A stretch of 64,000 nt of DNA. Source: Salicibibacter cibarius (GTDB taxonomy: Bacteria; Bacillota; Bacilli; Bacillales; Marinococcaceae). The stretch lies in assembly GCF_016495725.1 (NCBI RefSeq), contig NZ_CP054705.1, positions 3,286,001 through 3,350,000 of the forward strand, given 5' to 3'. How positions within the stretch are numbered: position 1 is the first letter of the stretch; the number at the start of each line of letters is the position of its first letter. The notes under the pieces were generated by a model. That model did no database searches. It worked only from the letters and a program-made list of their open reading frames with translations, and was not told where the DNA came from. Both the position numbers and the translations under genes were made by a program. Positions 52,374 to 61,525 of this stretch are shown one piece after another.

Positions 52374-52483
52374 TATTTTACCCTCTATCTGAAAAAACTT
52401 TTGAGTTTATTATACAAGATTCCTCAACAATCTGGCCCTTTAATGGAATAAACAAAATTGAGATTTTGTTATTATTCTAACAC

Positions 52484-52564
52484 AAAAAGCAAGCCGCACC
52501 CTTAAAAAAATGCGGCCAACCTCATATTAAGGGATTCAGACAATCATTACATCATGCCGCCCAT
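52484..52564 (-). terminator. Orphan terminator, possible groEL tail
   Basis: A stem GCCGCA / TGCGGC (52495-52500, 52513-52518) leads on the minus strand into TTGCTTTTTG. Thirty bases upstream of it (52547-52564) a six-codon string reads ATG GGC GGC ATG ATG TAA, the same as the conserved C-terminal end of GroEL. No groEL gene is near. The rest of 52374-52758 has no gene. The link to groEL is a weak guess. Confidence 0.4.
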
Positions 52565-52758
52565 ATATCAGGTATGTTTTTCTATATTCATATCTATATT
52601 ATTTTTAATTGATATTTCTAATTAACTCCCGGAAAAGCAAGTACGTTTGTTCGTATAATTTCACTTATAATCGCTTTTTTTATGATTTTCTTGTAATTTT
52701 TTAAAAGTCACCGTTTGAATTCTTAGCCCGTTATCCTCCTAGATGATCAAAGGGAAGG

Positions 52759-53799
52759 TTATTGATGTTCTGTATTTTCTTCGACATTGATTGTTTCGTT
52801 CGCGTCGGGATCACGTTCTTCCTCTAGATCGAGATGCTGTTTTAGCATCGCCTGTGTGTTCGCGAGGTCTGTGTCATCGACCTGGTAATATTCAACGCCG
52901 TTCTCGCGAACATTCTCACCGTCCAATTGATGGTACTCGATCTCATTCACAGCACTGGCATAAGTGTGTAGACCAAGGATTTCATTGAAGGACATGTTCA
53001 TATTCATATTTTCCTGTAGACGGTCAAACACTTCATTGTAGTTTGCCATCGAAGAGAGGGAAGTCGCTTCGTCAATCAAAGCTCCCAACACTTCCTGTTG
53101 CCTTTCCCCGCGTCCGAGGTCACCGGCAGAATCTTGTTTTCTCATACGTACGTAAGCTAGGGCTTCTTCCCCGTTTAAGACTTGGGGACCTTCATCAATT
53201 TCAATCGCATCCATATCTCCGTCTGCGTTCTGTTCAGTGAAAGAGAGGGGTGAATCCACCTCTATACCCCCGAATACATCGACTGTATCCATAAAGGCGT
53301 CAAAATTTAAGGTTACATAGTAATCGACAGGAACGTCGAGCAGGTTTTCCACCGTGTCAATGGCCATATCCGTTCCGCCGTTGGCGTGGGCATGGTTAAT
53401 TTGATCCTGTGTTTGTTGCCCAGGGATTTGCACATAGGAGTCCCGTGGAATACTGATCACATTTACGGATCCTTCATCCCGGTTAAACGTTGCCAATAAA
53501 ATCGCATCGGCTAAACCGTCTAGATCGCCATCGCGATTGTCGGTTCCGAGAAATAAAACGGAGATGTTATCTTCATCGGGGTCTACGGCAACATCTCGCA
53601 TATCTGAATGGTCTCCCCGCTCCAGAGAGCTTTGTGTCTCGTCTACGAGATTGCTCGCCTGTGTAATGAAATAGAACACAAGACCGCCTGCGACGATAAT
53701 GACAACACTTACTAGCGCTGCCAAACTAAAGATTATTTTTTTATTTCGTCTTTTTTTGCGTCGATGATGTATTGCTCTGGAAGGTTCATTTTTTGGCAT
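52759..53799 (-). CDS. LytR-CpsA-Psr family protein
   Basis: 346 residues: basic cytoplasmic start, one membrane helix (about 24-46), extracellular LCP domain (about 80-270). Motifs: LFLGTDNRDG, ADAILLATFN, VISIPRDSYVQIPG with the phosphate-binding Arg residues, YVRMRKQDSAGDLGRGERQQ. Acidic C-terminal tail. LCP enzymes attach teichoic acids or other anionic polymers to peptidoglycan. TagU-like, but the paralogue cannot be named. Confidence 0.9.
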   Translation of the reverse strand: MPKNEPSRAIHHRRKKRRNKKIIFSLAALVSVVIIVAGGLVFYFITQASNLVDETQSSLERGDHSDMRDVAVDPDEDNISVLFLGTDNRDGDLDGLADAILLATFNRDEGSVNVISIPRDSYVQIPGQQTQDQINHAHANGGTDMAIDTVENLLDVPVDYYVTLNFDAFMDTVDVFGGIEVDSPLSFTEQNADGDMDAIEIDEGPQVLNGEEALAYVRMRKQDSAGDLGRGERQQEVLGALIDEATSLSSMANYNEVFDRLQENMNMNMSFNEILGLHTYASAVNEIEYHQLDGENVRENGVEYYQVDDTDLANTQAMLKQHLDLEEERDPDANETINVEENTEHQ

Positions 53800-53904
53800 T
53801 TCATTGTCTCCTTCCGGGAATTTATTCGGATGTTGCTCTTAGCATACGAGCATAGTTTACAAGAAGACTGTAGAAAAATAAATGATATATAAGTGACAAT
53901 GTTT

Positions 53905-54441
53905 TTATGCCAATAGATATCGAATCAACCCCAATATGGCAAAACAAAATAAAGCTGTACCAGATCCAATGCCGATGATTGCACTATTGGTAACGCGCAT
54001 TTTTTTGGACAGCCATGGTGATATCCCCGCAATAGCTATCATAAGTACAGCTAAAATATACAAACTAGCATCTTGAAAGACGTTTACTAACCAGAAAAAA
54101 TGAGCACCTACGATAAAGGCAATCCACGAAGCAACATAATCCTTCTTTTTCTTTCGGATCAACAAGAAAGCACCGAGGCCTCCTATAATCAATTGAGCGT
54201 AGAAGACGATTATGTAAGTAGCTAAGGCGTCCATTTCTGACAAAGTAGTAGCCGCATCCCAGTGAGTCACGCTTAAGTACACACCAACCAAGCATACGAT
54301 CAACGCAATTCCGGAAGCAATCCCAATATACTTGCGCCAATTTTCTCTCGGATTTTCCTGTGCCCACCCGAACCAAACTAAACTAAACATACCGAAAATT
54401 GCTGTGTACATCGCATAATCCCTTACATAGTCCAGCTCCAT
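53905..54441 (-). CDS. Six-helix membrane protein, intact copy
   Basis: 178 residues from ATG 54441 (GGGGGGAG upstream; a GTG at 54447 touches the site). Six hydrophobic helices with basic loops (RKKKKDY). N-terminus MELDYVRDYAMYTAIFGMFSL. A broken copy lies at 63559-63943 and the upstream 40 bases are also repeated there. No family recognised. Confidence 0.6.
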   Translation of the reverse strand: MELDYVRDYAMYTAIFGMFSLVWFGWAQENPRENWRKYIGIASGIALIVCLVGVYLSVTHWDAATTLSEMDALATYIIVFYAQLIIGGLGAFLLIRKKKKDYVASWIAFIVGAHFFWLVNVFQDASLYILAVLMIAIAGISPWLSKKMRVTNSAIIGIGSGTALFCFAILGLIRYLLA

Positions 54442-54584
54442 ACACACTCCCCCCTACCATTTTAATTTATGATTAAACAATCATGATCTTTAAAGCAAAA
54501 GAGGGACAGCCTTTGTTCCGAAAATGCGCTTCGTTAATTGCATAATCCATACTTGGGGTATAGCCCCAGCTATTTAAAAATTTC

Positions 54585-54673
54585 CTACGCTAAGGAATGT
54601 TCACCTCACGAATGATGATTATCGTAGTGTGAATTGCCGTCATAACAGCACTTACACCTTAGCGTAGTTTTTT
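54585..54673 (+). ncRNA. Inverted-repeat element with T run (small RNA or MITE-like)
   Basis: Outer arms CTACGCTAAGG (54585-54595) and CCTTAGCGTAG (54657-54667) are perfectly complementary over 11 bases and the right arm is followed by TTTTTT. Inside, TTCAC and GTGAA with flanking bases make a second stem. The whole could be a small structured RNA with a built-in terminator, or a very short inverted-repeat transposable element. No gene is attached on either side within 100 bases. The rest of 54442-54783 is empty. Confidence 0.4.
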
Positions 54674-54783
54674 CAAAATGTTGATGAGATCCCTTATGGT
54701 ACCAAAGAATAATTGCTATCACCGATTACCTAAGCAATCCTTCATACCTTTAATCATGGCCAAGGAAAAAGTTGAGCTAGAGC

Positions 54784-55677
54784 CTAACTTCCCCCGTTCA
54801 CTTCGTCTGCTGCTTGCTCGACTTGGTCAGGAACCCTTAGGTCTCCTTCTTCCAGTGCATTAATGCTACTAAAGGACGAGGACATTGTTTCTTCAATGTG
54901 AACAACCTCTCCCTCGAAATCCGTCGTGCCATTCATTGACGTATAGATATGTTTGGGATGGTACGTATCCTTCTCGAAATCAAAGGAAAAGTGAAACCTT
55001 TCGACAGACGCCGGTGGATTGGCTTCATCAACCAAATCTTCATGCACGAGTAATTCATGATATATATTGGAGTCTCCTTGCCAACTAAGTGTATAAAGGC
55101 CATCCCCTTCATAATCCTCATGCTGTTCTTTAAAATAATCAGCTTCATACAGTGTCAGCGTTAACTCATCCACGTGATCAAGCAAAACATCGTAATTTAC
55201 GATGGACTCTTCATAAAAACCCTCACTGATTTCTTCGTGATCTTCACCAGTGATTTTTTCCCATTCCCTTTGCCATAACCTATCCCCCTCATCATCCCCA
55301 TCATCAATGACTGACAAATAAGTGGCCTCTTCACTGAAATACATTGCATAATCCACGTCCGCGTTTAATATTTCCATATCCACTTCTACATGGCCAACAA
55401 GCGGATCAAGCATTAAACGACTGGAAACACCCATTTCGGTTTTCTCATTGATTTCATCCCCGGTCATGTCTTGAGAAATGCTTGTCATCATACTCCAGCT
55501 ATTCACCTCCTCTTCGACAGTTTGAGCTTCTTCCAAGATGGCAGCGATTTCCTCAGGGTCTTCAATGTTCGTAGTATACTGGTCTTCCGGTTCATTTGAT
55601 ACAGGTTCATGTTCTGATCCGGGTGAACAGGAAGAAACAATTGTAGCCAATAATAATACTAAAAAGATTTTCATCAT
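54784..55677 (-). CDS. Acidic lipoprotein, LppX/DUF6612-like (tentative)
   Basis: 297 residues from ATG 55677 (GGAGGTG seven bases upstream). Lipobox VSSC (Cys about 17), acidic linker, and a domain with alternating strands (SWSMMTSISQDMTGDEINEK, DYAMYFSEEATYLSV, YTLSWQGDSNIYHELL, FHFSFDFEKDTYHPKHIYTSM). The pattern is that of LolA/LppX-like half-barrel lipoproteins common in Bacillus. Function unknown. Confidence 0.6.
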   Translation of the reverse strand: MMKIFLVLLLATIVSSCSPGSEHEPVSNEPEDQYTTNIEDPEEIAAILEEAQTVEEEVNSWSMMTSISQDMTGDEINEKTEMGVSSRLMLDPLVGHVEVDMEILNADVDYAMYFSEEATYLSVIDDGDDEGDRLWQREWEKITGEDHEEISEGFYEESIVNYDVLLDHVDELTLTLYEADYFKEQHEDYEGDGLYTLSWQGDSNIYHELLVHEDLVDEANPPASVERFHFSFDFEKDTYHPKHIYTSMNGTTDFEGEVVHIEETMSSSFSSINALEEGDLRVPDQVEQAADEVNGGS

Positions 55678-55939
55678 TGAAAACACCTCCTATGAAATGG
55701 CAAACGGTTGTATTTTTAAAATGATTATCCCACTCGCTTTAGAATGAGTGATCGTCTTCGTAGACACGCATAAAGACATTAAACGGCTGAACCATACATG
55801 CCATGTGTGCAACCCGACCCATTTTTAGTATAGAACTTAATTATCATGGAACACTGTTAACTTATGTTAGATGTAACTAAAATTCCATAGTGTTATTTCA
55901 CAATCGGGTGCAGATATGAACACCTTTATTGACATATGA

Positions 55940-56386
55940 TCATTCTTCATCATGTTCCTTGGAAAACTGAATGATTTTATTCAGACCTATTAAAGCAACA
56001 TAAAAGCATAGTGCTGCTATCGTACTCCAAACTACAATATATACTTCAAACCCCTCGGCGATGAAAAACAACGCAACCATCGTTCCCAACAGTGAACCTG
56101 CAGAAACATAAAGGATAAAATGGACGAGGTGCGTATACACGCAATTCCGGAGGTTTATTTTCTTCATGATCCCCTCAATGAAAATGGAGGCAGGAATGCC
56201 TATAAATAAGAAAAAAATAGGAGAATAGACGAAAACAAATAGAAAAGTGTCTTCAAAAGACCAGATAGCCGGATCTGTTGGCTCCGCCGGAGCAGAGGAT
56301 ATGATAGCTACAACAATACCAAAAGTAAAAGCAGCCAAAATAACTTCGGCTAACTTTCTCAAAGCCATTAATGCCATTTTAATCAT
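55940..56386 (-). CDS. Four-helix membrane protein, intact paralogue
   Basis: 148 residues from ATG 56386 (GGAGAG upstream). Four hydrophobic helices (about 10-32, 47-67, 85-108, 115-138). The sequence from MIKMALMALRKLAEVIL to LNKIIQ matches the frameshifted gene at 50802-51265. No family recognised. Confidence 0.6.
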   Translation of the reverse strand: MIKMALMALRKLAEVILAAFTFGIVVAIISSAPAEPTDPAIWSFEDTFLFVFVYSPIFFLFIGIPASIFIEGIMKKINLRNCVYTHLVHFILYVSAGSLLGTMVALFFIAEGFEVYIVVWSTIAALCFYVALIGLNKIIQFSKEHDEE

Positions 56387-56576
56387 TGTTTCTCTCCAAT
56401 CATTTCAACGGTTCACCCTACTGTATCAGGGATGAGTTTTTCCAATCTTGTCGCAACAAGAATGTTTCCAAAGTTATATATGCATAAATCAATTTTCATT
56501 ACATTCACAACACATTATTCAAGATAATGGTCCATTAATGAAAGAACGTAAGTTTCTTATGAAGTTATTTCCTCCT

Positions 56577-57020
56577 TTAACGCTCGCTGATTTGCGCTTG
56601 GAAAATCTCCGTCAACGCCTCTTTGTTGATCAATAAATCCGCGAGTGTATATCCATTGAGCACTTCCAGGAAAGCTTTGTTTGTCTGCTGCAACACGCCT
56701 TTCAGACGGCAAACTGAACTGATGGCGCAAATCGGATGATCACTAAAACAGTCCGCTAACGCCATATCTTCAAACTCCCGAACCAATGTTCCGATATTGA
56801 TATTTTCTGGCTTCATGCCAAGCTTTATCCCACCGTTACGTCCGCGAATCGTCTGAATATAGTTTTTTCTCCCGAGTGCATGGACGATTTTTTGCAAATG
56901 ATTGTTTGAAAGCCGGTAAGCTATGGCAATCTCTTTAATGGAAGTGCGACCTCCCTTCGGCAGGTTCCCCGTATAAATCAATACACGCAATGAATAGTCG
57001 GTATAAGAGGTGAGTTGCAC
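56577..57020 (-). CDS. nsrR: Nitric-oxide-sensing Rrf2 regulator NsrR
   Basis: 147 residues from GTG 57020 (GGGAGGGGG upstream). Rrf2 winged helix (YTDYSLRVLIYTG, recognition helix RLSNNHLQKIVHAL), then the iron-sulphur Cys91, Cys98 and Cys104 (ADCFSDHPICAISSVC) with Asp8 as fourth ligand, which is the NsrR pattern. It binds a [4Fe-4S] cluster and loses DNA binding when NO reacts. In Bacillus it controls hmp and nasD; none of these is near. The 3' part of a broken flavin-binding-like gene overlaps its start by 43 bases. Confidence 0.85.
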   Translation of the reverse strand: MQLTSYTDYSLRVLIYTGNLPKGGRTSIKEIAIAYRLSNNHLQKIVHALGRKNYIQTIRGRNGGIKLGMKPENINIGTLVREFEDMALADCFSDHPICAISSVCRLKGVLQQTNKAFLEVLNGYTLADLLINKEALTEIFQAQISER

Positions 57021-57391
57021 GACGCCCCCTCCCTTCTTTTATTCATTTTCATCTTGCTTTGTTTTAAAAAATCTCCACCGTTTTTCGTTCCCTCTTGATC
57101 CAGTTTTTTTAGCTTCGGTATGTGCTTGGAACAATGGATATAGCATTCCTCCACTTCGATCACCACCCAGCATTCCGCTTTGCTTCTTTCCGTTTCTTCA
57201 ATGTCATTGATGATCTTGTCTGATATTTCTAATGTCGTTATTTCGTCTTTTTCATAAATTGAAGCGCTTCCGTTAACGTGTAATCCTATTTGATCCTCAA
57301 AGAAATCGATAAATAACAACCCTATATGGGGATTTTCAGTTATATTTCCTGAAATTTCCATAACCCCATTTCCCTTATATTCGGGATACAT
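56978..57391 (-). pseudogene. N-terminally truncated pyridoxamine-phosphate-oxidase-like gene
   Basis: The frame begins abruptly with YPEYKGNGVMEISGNITENPHIGLLFIDFFEDQIGLHVNGSA-type sequence, which in PNPOx-like proteins lies about 60 residues after the start. A stop codon precedes it and no ribosome site is present. The core (ECWVVIEVEECYIHCSKHIPKL) is intact. Flavin- or F420-type binding is expected for the complete family. The C-terminal end overlaps nsrR. Confidence 0.6.
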
Positions 57392-57448
57392 CAAAATATA
57401 GAAAAGTCATCCAAAGGAGTAAGTCTTTGCAACAAGCCGCAGCCCGTG

Positions 57449-57535
57449 TCACTTCTTGTTCTTCTTTTGCATTGACACGCTGGAGATAATGCCTCCGATT
57501 GCTACTACAGTAACGATAATGAAGATTTCAGTCAT
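57449..57535 (-). CDS. 28-residue single-span peptide
   Basis: ATG 57535, preceded by GGAAAGGTGA, encodes one hydrophobic helix (IFIIVTVVAIGGIISSV) and a basic tail (MQKKNKK). The very good ribosome site and the clean topology support a real small membrane peptide. Role unknown. The flanking stretches of 57392-57661 are otherwise empty. Confidence 0.5.
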   Translation of the reverse strand: MTEIFIIVTVVAIGGIISSVSMQKKNKK

Positions 57536-57661
57536 TGTCACCTTTCCTTTCCACAGAATTCTCAAAAATAATATAAACTTTAGTGGAATAGTATATAATT
57601 ACACCATACCGCAAATTGAGACGCTCTAATTGAACAAGTGCTTCTTATCCAAAGATCCACG

Positions 57662-57841
57662 TTATTTTACTGAATCAATGATTTTCCTTGCCTCTAACAA
57701 TGACAAATCGTACTCCTTCATCAATATCACAACTGTCTTTACCTCTGTAGTTGTTTCTAATAGTTTCTTAACTTCATGTTCCATATCCTTATAGTCTTTT
57801 GTCTTCTTTAAAATCCTATCATTCTCTTTTTTTCTAGTCAT
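57662..57841 (-). CDS. Small protein with L7/L12-tail-like segment
   Basis: 59 residues from ATG 57841 (ATAGGAAATG upstream); an ATG at 57898 has no site. Charged start, then TEVKTVVILMKEYDLSLLEARKIIDSVK. The last 28 residues follow the pattern of the ribosomal L7/L12 C-terminal domain (IK-x-VR-x-TGLGLKEAKxLVD), which occurs in several small Bacillus proteins. Function unknown. Confidence 0.5.
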   Translation of the reverse strand: MTRKKENDRILKKTKDYKDMEHEVKKLLETTTEVKTVVILMKEYDLSLLEARKIIDSVK

Positions 57842-58058
57842 AACATTTCCTATCTTCCCTTCTGAAAACTCATTCTTATAGTTTTGTACCTTGATCATTC
57901 GATGTCTTTAGATCATTCTGTATTATTGCAAGCTAGTGATTCGTTTTCACATCTTTACTTCGTTCACAATTGACTCTTATTTTAGCTAAGGATTAGCAAT
58001 TATTTATCATATATTGTTTTTTATTCCACAATTTGGGATAATGGCTAAGCCGCTTATC

Positions 58059-58250
58059 CTATTCAATCCCAAAATTACGAAGCAAAAAGGCATAAAGGTG
58101 ATCCGCCTTAGCCGCGGGCATCTTCTTTCTTTGCTCACGCATGAACTCATGAATCGCATAAGAATAAGCATCATGTTCAGACATCACTGTTTTTTTCAGC
58201 AGCTTATCCGCTCGACGTTGAACGGCCATTACACATTCCAGTTGATCCAT
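58059..58250 (-). CDS. Small hypothetical protein after the 58317 gene
   Basis: 63 residues from ATG 58250 (AAGGGGGGAAG upstream). Charged, probably helical (VMAVQRRADKLLKKTVMSEHDAYSYAIHEFMREQRKKMP). It follows the 269-residue gene after 66 bases on the same strand and may be cotranscribed. No family recognised. Confidence 0.5.
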   Translation of the reverse strand: MDQLECVMAVQRRADKLLKKTVMSEHDAYSYAIHEFMREQRKKMPAAKADHLYAFLLRNFGIE

Positions 58251-58316
58251 CACTGCTTCCCCCCTTTTGTTTATTTTGCCTTTGTGACTAGCCAGAAGCA
58301 TCATAAAGTAAATCAC

Positions 58317-59126
58317 TTATTGTTTGGGCCTTTCACAACGTCGAGGAGTGAGCAGGGCAGTTTTTGCCAATACATCTCGAATAAGCCTATTGAAGCAGCC
58401 ATCCCCGTGAAATGTGATGGCATCAATCGTGCGATTGGTCATCGGAGCGTTCGCCTTAACTTCTCCATCTGTGACTTTGTATAGTTTATATTGCGTTTCT
58501 CCCGCTGATAACCCCTTCATAAAAATGCCATGGTCAAAGTCTGTGGCTTTTTTCTTAAAGTATAATCCTGACATATCTCCTGATTTACGACTCATATGCA
58601 TCACCTTATTTTCTTCGCTTTTCGATATCCAAGCCCATTTTCCAGCAGCAAATTCTTCTTTGTTAAAAGGGTGTGCCTGACCAGAACCGATGACTGCTGA
58701 ATCTATACCCAGAAAAGAAGTGGCTAAAGTTTCGCTAAGCGAGCCTTTAAAAAGATCCCCAAGCCATGTTTCTTTAAAGTTGACCATTATCAAATGCGTT
58801 ATATGATGCGGTGTGATATATTCCTTTTTAAGATTATTGATATAAACCTCTGAATCATAAAAGGTATCAACTCCGAAATCATAAACTGTTTCCGTCCAAA
58901 CGTTCGCGACTTTCTCCTGGAAAACCAATTTAGTTAATTCGTCATTCATAAATAATGTTTCATCTTTCCTCTCATCTGTTGCAGCTTTTAAAAATAGTAT
59001 GTTCACTTTAACGTTTAAACGCATGACGTAATGATATACTTTTTTAAACGTGTGGAGACTAAATGCATCAACATCCATGACAAATAATACATTCTGAGTT
59101 TTATCGTTTATGTTATTCCGACACAT
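58317..59126 (-). CDS. Conserved-looking hypothetical protein, alpha/beta start
   Basis: 269 residues from ATG 59126 (AAAGGA nine bases upstream; an ATG at 59135 overlaps the site). The first 130 residues alternate strands and helices (NVLFVMDVDAFSL, LNVKVNILFLKAA, HHITHLIMVNFKETWLGDLFKGSLSETLA), which resembles universal-stress-type folds; I see no nucleotide-binding G-x2-G-x9-G motif. The rest (WAWISKSEENKVMHMSRKSG, GETQYKLYKVTDGEV) is unlike a known family. No role assigned. Confidence 0.5.
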   Translation of the reverse strand: MCRNNINDKTQNVLFVMDVDAFSLHTFKKVYHYVMRLNVKVNILFLKAATDERKDETLFMNDELTKLVFQEKVANVWTETVYDFGVDTFYDSEVYINNLKKEYITPHHITHLIMVNFKETWLGDLFKGSLSETLATSFLGIDSAVIGSGQAHPFNKEEFAAGKWAWISKSEENKVMHMSRKSGDMSGLYFKKKATDFDHGIFMKGLSAGETQYKLYKVTDGEVKANAPMTNRTIDAITFHGDGCFNRLIRDVLAKTALLTPRRCERPKQ

Positions 59127-59321
59127 ATGACTCATTCCTTTCGCTTATCGCATATGTTCCTATCGCCGTTTTCTCATTCATTTTTACTGATTCTGATGAA
59201 CAAGCTAGGAAAAAATCATTGAATCATAGCAATAACCTCCTGCAGATTTGAACAGCTTTGTTAACCACATGATCATTCTCCTTAAAATGCGCCCTCCATT
59301 TGCATAGGAAAGGCAAATCGT

Positions 59322-60509
59322 CTATCTACATAACCCCTTCTCTTGTTCTTGTCTTTTGCGTGAATGAATCAGACGTCGAAGCAACGCATCCAGAGGGCCT
59401 TTCTGCCCCCGTTTTTCCAAAACGATCGAGAATAAGACCCCAATTAACCAAGCGAATATGGCGATCAATGCTGCACCTGTAGCGTGGACCATCCCGCCTA
59501 ACCCAAGTAAAGGCTCTGAGAGAATAATGGCAATAATGGTCGATTGAAGGATGTAGCAAGTGAGGGAACGTTTCCCTGCAGCTGCGAGCGCACGCGTGAT
59601 CATTCCCGGTTTTTTAGATAATGGAATACTGAATAAGCCAAATAAAGCTGCATACCCAATCCCGCCAAAAACGCCTGTCAAAATTTGCACACCAAATAGC
59701 ACACCCCCAACCATGGGATCCGGAGACCATACCTCACCTCCAATAAGCGCAACGGGGATCGCGCCAGCAACCGATACAAGAATACCAACGATAGAAACGA
59801 CGGTTAGAAATTTGCGATGTTTCTCCGGTTGTAAAAGAAAGCCTTTTCTGCCTGCCCAAACACCTAACAATATGATGATGATAATTGGATAGAAAAGCAG
59901 ACTCGTTAACATGCCGAATGGGTAAGAAATCAATCGTTCAACGATGCCTATTAAAGAGTAATCAGGCAATGCATAGGAGGCTGTATCATCCATAAAGAGC
60001 CCTAATCCCATAGCCATTGCAGTGATGATAAAAAACGGCGTGAGTAAAGCAGATGTTGTGAAAAGGGCTCGATTCGACCGATAAAGCAACCAGCTGATGA
60101 GTAAAATAGATAACCCATAGGGGCCAAGAATCTCGCCGCTATAAACGAACGTACCGTGAACGACCCCAAAAAGTAATAGAAACAAACCTCTACGTCGAAT
60201 TAACTTTTTAATATCTGTTTCACCCATGCCCTTTTCCATTTGCCGATTAACGACGATTGCCAATCCCATCCCGAATAATACGGCAAACATTGGATAAGCT
60301 CTGCTATCCAAGAAAAGTAAACTTAAAAAATTTACGGTCTGATCCAACAATGTCCCGCCGGCTGGACGAGTATATACGCCGGTTTCTATATTGAACAGGT
60401 ATGTTGGTGCATACGCCATGGCGATTAATAAAAGCATAAAACCCCTTGAAATGTCCGGAGCAAGCGAACGTTCTGAATAATCAGCAGCATTCATTTTGTT
60501 ATTTTTCAC
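59322..60509 (-). CDS. DUF418 family membrane protein
   Basis: 395 residues from GTG 60509 (GGGGTGATGAT upstream). Ten or so helices; DISRGFMLLLIAMAY, FLDSRAYPMFAVLFGMGL, and in the C-terminal half KRSLTCYILQSTI are the marks of DUF418 (YeiB-like) proteins, relatives of membrane acyltransferases. Role unknown. A 5' remnant of a second copy is at 63095-63330. Confidence 0.82.
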   Translation of the reverse strand: MKNNKMNAADYSERSLAPDISRGFMLLLIAMAYAPTYLFNIETGVYTRPAGGTLLDQTVNFLSLLFLDSRAYPMFAVLFGMGLAIVVNRQMEKGMGETDIKKLIRRRGLFLLLFGVVHGTFVYSGEILGPYGLSILLISWLLYRSNRALFTTSALLTPFFIITAMAMGLGLFMDDTASYALPDYSLIGIVERLISYPFGMLTSLLFYPIIIIILLGVWAGRKGFLLQPEKHRKFLTVVSIVGILVSVAGAIPVALIGGEVWSPDPMVGGVLFGVQILTGVFGGIGYAALFGLFSIPLSKKPGMITRALAAAGKRSLTCYILQSTIIAIILSEPLLGLGGMVHATGAALIAIFAWLIGVLFSIVLEKRGQKGPLDALLRRLIHSRKRQEQEKGLCR

Positions 60510-60640
60510 ATCATCACCCCATCAATCAATTTTCTTTTCAACAACAATTTAAGTTTGCTCATTTGATCATTCCTAAAACAAATATAATTCTCATGATTTT
60601 TTATTGTTCTAATTTATACAAGACTTCAATCATCTTTTTC

Positions 60641-60684
60641 TCAAGGAGAAGCGCAATTCCTCAAAGAATTGCGCCCCTTTCCCA
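60641..60684. repeat. Dispersed hairpin repeat G, copy 3
   Basis: AAGGAGAAGCGCAATTCCTC and AAAGAATTGCGCCCCTTT: GCGCAATTC and GAATTGCGC are perfectly inverted (9 bp). T-rich on the plus side after the stem. Same element as 49855 and 51403. Confidence 0.65.
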
Positions 60685-60721
60685 AGAAAAACAATCCAAC
60701 CAACAGAAGAAATATCTACCT

Positions 60722-61525
60722 CTACATTTTAATAGGCGTTCGTTTTGTCAATAGACGGATCAGCCAAATAGGAATCAGAATGACAAGCAATAATCCGGGA
60801 ATGGTAACCCCTAACGGCAGAGATTCTACCATTGTAAATGTGTTCAACACAGGTAAATCCAGAGAAACTCTTTGCAGCGTATCTCCCAGTATTGAAATCA
60901 TGATGGCCAAGGCAATAAATGCCAAGCCGGCTCCAACACCCAATCGGGAAAAACTTGCGCTGATCAACCAGCCAAGTAAATAAAACATAAAGATATTTAA
61001 TGAAAAGACACCAATAGCCAAGAACCAGTTACTCGCGGGATCAACGTAAGGCGTTAAAATGAACGCCTGAACCGTATGGCTGACAATACTGCCAATAATA
61101 TCGCCGATGACATGACCGGAAGCTTCGAATGCATTCAAAGCTGTATTAATATCGGAATCCCCAAGTTGAATGTTGGCGATATTGCCCATGATAAATCGTT
61201 CCAACAACGATAATGCGAGCGTCATAACAGGAATAAAAACAGCCATCCCAATGGAAGCGAGCAGTGTCCCATTAAAAAAATCTTTTCTTGTCACCCCATT
61301 TTGAACATAATGAGGAAGGGAGGTACTAAAAGTCATCCCTATGATAAACATGTAAATATTGGCCGCAATTAAAATCGACATGTAATAACCGTCAACGTCA
61401 CTTCCCCCAAAAATGATTCGAATAATCTGAATGGCTAACATTACACCTAGAAATCCTAATGTCGAGTGTAATTGCGTCCGTAACATATCTGCTGTGACTT
61501 TAGGAAAATTAGACACTTGATTCAT
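60722..61525 (-). CDS. ABC-2-type transporter, membrane protein
   Basis: 267 residues, six helices, no obvious extracellular domain. It overlaps the end of the ATPase gene by 17 bases, so they are coupled. Only the topology and the operon support the call; the closest described systems are the ytr/bcr-type peptide-antibiotic exporters or detoxifiers of Bacillus. Confidence 0.75.
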   Translation of the reverse strand: MNQVSNFPKVTADMLRTQLHSTLGFLGVMLAIQIIRIIFGGSDVDGYYMSILIAANIYMFIIGMTFSTSLPHYVQNGVTRKDFFNGTLLASIGMAVFIPVMTLALSLLERFIMGNIANIQLGDSDINTALNAFEASGHVIGDIIGSIVSHTVQAFILTPYVDPASNWFLAIGVFSLNIFMFYLLGWLISASFSRLGVGAGLAFIALAIMISILGDTLQRVSLDLPVLNTFTMVESLPLGVTIPGLLLVILIPIWLIRLLTKRTPIKM

